Source: Cyanobacteria bacterium FACHB-DQ100 (GTDB lineage: Bacteria; Cyanobacteriota; Cyanobacteriia; Leptolyngbyales; Leptolyngbyaceae). From it: a stretch of 64,000 bases of DNA. The DNA is taken from NCBI GenBank assembly GCA_014695195.1, contig JACJNW010000039.1, positions 1-64,000 of the forward strand, given 5' to 3'. Positions within the stretch are counted from its first letter, which is position 1, and the number at the start of each line of letters is the position of its first letter. The translations under genes and the position numbers were made by a program. Shown one piece after another: positions 60,830 through 64,000 of the stretch. The notes beneath the pieces were generated by a model, which searched no databases, was not told where the DNA came from, and saw only the letters and a list, made by a program, of their open reading frames with translations.

Positions 60830-61348
60830 ATGTTAGATGCATTCGCAAAGGTGGTCTCTCAGGCTGACGCTAAAGGCGAATTCCTGAGCGCTGGTCAACT
60901 CGATGCCCTGACCGCAATGGTTCGTGACGGCAACAAGCGCTTGGACGTTGTTAACCGCGTCACCAGCAATGCTTCCACCATCGTTGCTAACGCAGCTCGC
61001 GCATTGTTTGAAGAGCAACCCCAACTCATCGCACCTGGCGGTAACGCTTACACCAACCGTCGCATGGCTGCTTGTCTGCGCGACATGGAAATTATCTTGC
61101 GCTATGTAACCTATGCAGCCATCGCTGGTGATGCTAGTGTTCTCGACGATCGCTGCTTGAACGGTCTGCGTGAGACCTACCAAGCATTGGGCGTTCCTGG
61201 TGGCTCCGTTGCTGCTGGTGTTGGCAAGATGAAAGACGCTGCGATCGCAATTGCGAATGACCCCAACGGTATCACCAAGGGTGACTGCAGCTCGCTGATG
61301 TCTGAATTGGCTAGCTACTTCGATCGCGCTGCTGCTGCAGTTGCGTAA
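60830..61348 (+). CDS. cpcB: C-phycocyanin beta subunit
   Basis: A 172-residue light-harvesting biliprotein of phycobilisome rods. It matches CpcB, not Pec[21 protein letters not shown] with Asn72 (a methylation site) and Cys82, then [20 protein letters not shown], and [20 protein letters not shown] with Cys153. Two bilin-binding cysteines are therefore present. The N-terminal [20 protein letters not shown] is typical. First gene of the cpc operon; it carries two phycocyanobilins and pairs with cpcA. Its own ribosome site is strong. Confidence 0.97.
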   Translation: MLDAFAKVVSQADAKGEFLSAGQLDALTAMVRDGNKRLDVVNRVTSNASTIVANAARALFEEQPQLIAPGGNAYTNRRMAACLRDMEIILRYVTYAAIAGDASVLDDRCLNGLRETYQALGVPGGSVAAGVGKMKDAAIAIANDPNGITKGDCSSLMSELASYFDRAAAAVA

Positions 61349-61455
61349 ATTTCTAGCGCAATCTCCTTTGCTATTTGCCGATTGAGATCGGAACAGTAGC
61401 AAAAATTCAAACTTTACTTTTTTCTTAACGATAAACCCAAAGGGAGAGACTGACA

Positions 61456-61944
61456 ATGAAGACCCCGATTACTGAAGCGATCGCTGCTGCAGATACCCAA
61501 GGACGTTTCTTAAGCAACGCTGAAATGCACCAAGTGTATGGACGTTTCGAGCGCGCTGCTGCTGCTATGGAAGCTGCACGTTCCTTGACCAACAATGCTC
61601 AAAAACTGACCGACGGTGCTGCAAATGCGGTTTACCAAAAGTTTCCTTACACCACCCAAATGCAAGGAAACAACTTCGCAGCAGATGCTCGTGGTAAAGC
61701 AAAATGCTCGCGTGACATCGGCTACTACCTCCGCATGGTGACCTACTGCTTGGTCGCTGGTGGAACAGGCCCGATGGATGAGTACCTGGTTGCTGGCTTG
61801 GCTGAAATCAACAGCACCTTCGATCTGTCTCCGAGCTGGTACGTTGAAGCTTTGAAGCACATCAAAGCGAACCATGGTTTGACGGGTCAAGCTTCAGTTG
61901 AAGCGAACGCTTACATCGACTACGCGATCAACGCTCTGAGCTAA
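61456..61944 (+). CDS. cpcA: C-phycocyanin alpha subunit
   Basis: A 162-residue partner of CpcB. Seen: [40 protein letters not shown], and [20 protein letters not shown], with the single chromophore cysteine near residue 84, then [20 protein letters not shown] and [10 protein letters not shown]. The spacing to cpcB is 107 bases, with ribosome site GGGAG upstream of ATG 61456. A stem-loop follows the stop and may stabilise the cpcBA message or attenuate reading into the linker genes. Confidence 0.97.
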   Translation: MKTPITEAIAAADTQGRFLSNAEMHQVYGRFERAAAAMEAARSLTNNAQKLTDGAANAVYQKFPYTTQMQGNNFAADARGKAKCSRDIGYYLRMVTYCLVAGGTGPMDEYLVAGLAEINSTFDLSPSWYVEALKHIKANHGLTGQASVEANAYIDYAINALS

Positions 61945-61952
61945 CATCGCCT

Positions 61953-62011
61953 TGCCCGGAAAGGTATGCGGTTCGCTGGCAGATGCTGGCTATTGTTTAC
62001 CCTTCCGGGCA
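61953..62011 (+). terminator. stem-loop after cpcA, probable attenuator
   Basis: TGCCCGGAAAGGTA (61953-61966) pairs with TACCCTTCCGGGCA (61998-62011), one mismatch, around a 31-base loop, followed by TTGTTTTAT. It splits the operon between cpcBA and the linker genes, so it is probably a partial terminator or RNA-stabilising stem; it may be known in other cpc operons. Confidence 0.65.
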
Positions 62012-62136
62012 TTGTTTTATCAAAATTCGGGTTAGCGATCGGCGATCGGGATTGCTCATAAGCCTGATGGCTGAACGCTGACGCAGTTTGAGTCTGTAGA
62101 ATTACGTTCGCCGTTGACTTTGGAGAACTCGATACA

Positions 62137-63000
62137 ATGGCTATTACAGCAGCAGCGGGGCGGCTTGGAACCGCGCCTTTTCAGGAAACTCCTAAGGTGG
62201 AACTTCGCCACCCTTGGGCAGAAGGTGATGTAGAAGCAGTGGTTCGTGCAACTTATCGTCAGGTGTTGGGCAACGATTACCTGATGAAGTCTGAACGATT
62301 GACAGGTGCAGAGTCGCTGTTACGCAACGGCAAAATCACGGTCAGAGAGTTTGTCCGCGCCGTCGCAAAATCAGAACTATATAAAGAGAAGTTTTTGTAT
62401 AACAACTTCCAAACGAGAACGATCGAACTGAATCACAAGCATTTGCTCGGTCGTGCTCCGTTTGATGAAGCAGCAGTGATTGAACACCTGGATATTTATC
62501 AAAACCAGGGGTTTGATGCTGAGATCGATTCTTACATTGACTCGGAAGAATACGAAGCAAACTTTGGCGACAATGTTGTGCCGTACTACCGGGGCTTCCA
62601 GTATGAAACTGGTGCGAGAAGCATCGGCTTTACGAACTTGTTCAAGCTGTATCGTGGGTATGCGAACAGCGATCGTTCTCAAACGGGTGGCAATAACACT
62701 CGCTTGGCACGGAACCTAGCAAGAAATGAAGCTTCGACGATCGCGCAGCCGTCTCAATCAAGCGGCGGTTGGGCACACTTCAGCGCTTCCAGCGATATTG
62801 CACCGAAGAAGGCACTCGGCGGTTCGTATGGCGAAAGTGGTCGGATCTATCGGCTCGAAGTTGCTGGCATTTTAGGTGCTGGCTATCCGAAAGTGCGTCG
62901 CTCCAGCACCGCTTATCTGCTCCCTTACGAACAACTGTTGCCGAAGATGCAACAGATTCACCGCACTGGCGGAAGAATCGTGAGCGTTACACCCGCGTAG
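62137..63000 (+). CDS. cpcC: phycobilisome rod linker polypeptide
   Basis: A 287-residue rod linker that joins phycocyanin hexamers. The N-terminal PBS linker domain has [80 protein letters not shown] and [20 protein letters not shown]. The C-terminal CpcD-like domain has [20 protein letters not shown] and [20 protein letters not shown]. Only one such linker gene is seen before cpcD, so this may be a short-rod organism or the second linker lies elsewhere. Third gene of the operon. Confidence 0.95.
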   Translation: MAITAAAGRLGTAPFQETPKVELRHPWAEGDVEAVVRATYRQVLGNDYLMKSERLTGAESLLRNGKITVREFVRAVAKSELYKEKFLYNNFQTRTIELNHKHLLGRAPFDEAAVIEHLDIYQNQGFDAEIDSYIDSEEYEANFGDNVVPYYRGFQYETGARSIGFTNLFKLYRGYANSDRSQTGGNNTRLARNLARNEASTIAQPSQSSGGWAHFSASSDIAPKKALGGSYGESGRIYRLEVAGILGAGYPKVRRSSTAYLLPYEQLLPKMQQIHRTGGRIVSVTPA

Positions 63001-63069
63001 ATTCTGCTGAATCGAGGATTAGTGGTCTAGTCCTCGATTTTTCACTTGCAATACAAGGAGTTTCAAATC

Positions 63070-63327
63070 ATGCTCGGTCAAACCGCCGTTGGCAGCGCCG
63101 CAACCACTCAATCGGGCGCTCGAATGTTTCGTTATGAAGTCGTCGGCTTGCGCCAAAACGACCAAACCGATCGCAACAACTATCAAATTCGCAATAGCGG
63201 CAGTGTGTTCCTCACCGTGCCCTACAACCGCATGACCGAAGAGATGCAGCGGATTGCTCGCTTGGGCGGTCGCATTGTCAGCATCACCCCGCTGACACAG
63301 GTAGACACATCCGCAAATCAAGAGTAA
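63070..63327 (+). CDS. cpcD: phycobilisome rod-capping linker
   Basis: An 85-residue capping linker that ends the phycocyanin rod. Starting at ATG 63070 (MLGQTAVGSAATTQSGARMF), it has FRYEVVGLRQNDQTDRNNYQ, NSGSVFLTVPYNRMTEEMQR and LGGRIVSITPLTQVD. AAGGAG at 63055-63060 gives a normal spacer, so this start is preferred to the longer frame at 63046. It is 69 bases after cpcC, fourth in the operon, and its sequence is related to the CpcC C-terminal domain. Confidence 0.95.
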   Translation: MLGQTAVGSAATTQSGARMFRYEVVGLRQNDQTDRNNYQIRNSGSVFLTVPYNRMTEEMQRIARLGGRIVSITPLTQVDTSANQE

Positions 63328-63353
63328 GTCAACCTTAACCTCATCGAACTATC

Positions 63354-64000
63354 GTGCTGGAATCTACGTCCGATCTTGAATCGTCACCTGAAGCACTCGG
63401 AGCCGAACCGTTAACGGTAGAGCAAGCGATCGCAAATTTATCCGATACCGATACAAGTTTGCGGTACTACGCGGCTTGGTGGCTGGGGAAGTTTCAGATC
63501 AAAGATTCGAGGGCGATCGATGCATTGATTCGAGCATTGGAAGACGAAGACGATCGCACCGAAATGGGCGGCTACCCGTTGCGGCGCAATGCAGCACGGG
63601 CATTGGGGAAATTAGACGATCGTCGAGCGGTTCCTGGGCTGACTCGCTGCCTTGAGTGTGATGACTTTTACGTACGGGAGTCAGCGGCTCAAGCCCTGGG
63701 ATTGCTCGGTGATGCGTCTTGTGTTCCTCAATTGATGACGCTCCTTGAAGGTGGAATCGAGGTTGCACAGTTTGTTCCAGATCGCCCACATCTAGTGCAG
63801 CCCGTTGAGGCAGTGCTAGAAGCGCTGGGAGCATTAGGAGCAACGGAAGCGATCGATTTAGTTCGTCCGTTTCTCGATCATTCGGTGGCACGAGTTCAAT
63901 ATGCTGCGGCGCGATCAATGTATCAGCTCACTCGCGATCCGGTTTACGGAGAGCAGTTGGTACAAGCGCTACAGGGGAATGATGTGCAACTGAGGCGATC
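63354..64000 (+). CDS. cpcE: phycocyanin alpha-subunit bilin lyase subunit E (partial)
   Basis: Runs off the right edge. It is open from GTG 63354 and reads MLESTSDLESSPEALGAEPL (GTG as Met), then the HEAT-like series LRYYAAWWLGKFQIKDSRAI, NAARALGKLDDRRAVPGLTR, SAAQALGLLGDASCVPQLMT and ARVQYAAARSMYQLTRDP. The CpcE/CpcF heterodimer attaches phycocyanobilin to CpcA Cys84. There are 215 visible codons, and the C-terminal part and cpcF are beyond the window. It starts 26 bases past the cpcD stop without an obvious ribosome site, so translation may be coupled. Confidence 0.9.
   Translation, partial: MLESTSDLESSPEALGAEPLTVEQAIANLSDTDTSLRYYAAWWLGKFQIKDSRAIDALIRALEDEDDRTEMGGYPLRRNAARALGKLDDRRAVPGLTRCLECDDFYVRESAAQALGLLGDASCVPQLMTLLEGGIEVAQFVPDRPHLVQPVEAVLEALGALGATEAIDLVRPFLDHSVARVQYAAARSMYQLTRDPVYGEQLVQALQGNDVQLRR

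Noticed and set aside
60830-61348. Phycoerythrocyanin beta subunit (pecB)
   Set aside because: The region [20 protein letters not shown] and the linked cpcA, cpcC and cpcD genes fit cpcB; PecB has a different sequence around the first bilin-binding cysteine.

Overview
The window comes from a cyanobacterium, most likely a filamentous Leptolyngbya-like species (inference). The evidence is a cpcB-cpcA-cpcC-cpcD-cpcE phycocyanin operon at the right edge, psb32, the clock-associated genes ldpA and larB/cpmA, a ycf45-like ATPase, many GCGATCGC-type (HIP1) octamers, several Uma2-family genes and eukaryotic-type kinases. Every gene looks chromosomal. Mobile DNA is limited to an IS1-type transposase tail at base 1, a few palindromic repeats and decayed genes.

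Layout. 1-9.2 kb: IS1 remnant, SGNH hydrolase, a 46-residue membrane peptide, hisC, ycf45-like ATPase, ldpA, a 21-bp degenerate tandem repeat, a secreted phospholipase-D-type nuclease with a ComEA-like tail, and a cysteine desulfurase. 9.2-20 kb: Rpn-type nuclease, larB, two paralogous family-5 solute-binding lipoproteins with a PIN-type toxin-antitoxin pair between them, an autotransporter esterase, Uma2, ispD, a pentapeptide-repeat protein and an SDR. 20-26 kb: a minus-strand glycan cluster with a GT9 heptosyltransferase-like protein, a half-length GT9-like protein, a CdaR/PucR regulator, a GT-B glycosyltransferase, and a glycosyltransferase fused to a GmhA-like sugar isomerase. 26-34 kb: a dicarboxylate/amino-acid symporter, an APC permease, a TspO-like protein, a frameshifted pseudogene, a membrane-anchored TAXI receptor, and psb32. 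34-42 kb: small membrane proteins, two Ser/Thr kinases (pentapeptide and TPR tails), tadA, gyrA. 42-47 kb: epimerase, phosphatase, speA, ndk, terC-like.

At 47.28-47.61 kb lies a dense cluster of DnaA boxes (TTTTCCACA and close variants) next to a DUF2811 gene, which I read as the chromosomal replication origin. Just upstream is a perfect 15-bp-arm hairpin. To the right (47.7-60 kb) are a RecB-like nuclease, a pseudokinase, a GvpV-like coiled coil, a GH65 phosphorylase remnant, DUF3598, two Uma2 genes, a serine hydrolase, aat, rpsN, nth-rseP, a second 21-bp repeat array, and serS. The window ends with cpcB-A-C-D and the 5' part of cpcE behind a long leader.

Most notable: the candidate origin; two intergenic arrays of 21-bp degenerate repeats; the glycan cluster with a GT-isomerase fusion and its own regulator; a gene broken by an exact 11-bp tandem duplication; and a lipoprotein joining PLD, EF-hand-like and helix-hairpin-helix modules. 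Functional statements rest on recognised family motifs read by eye; no database search was run.
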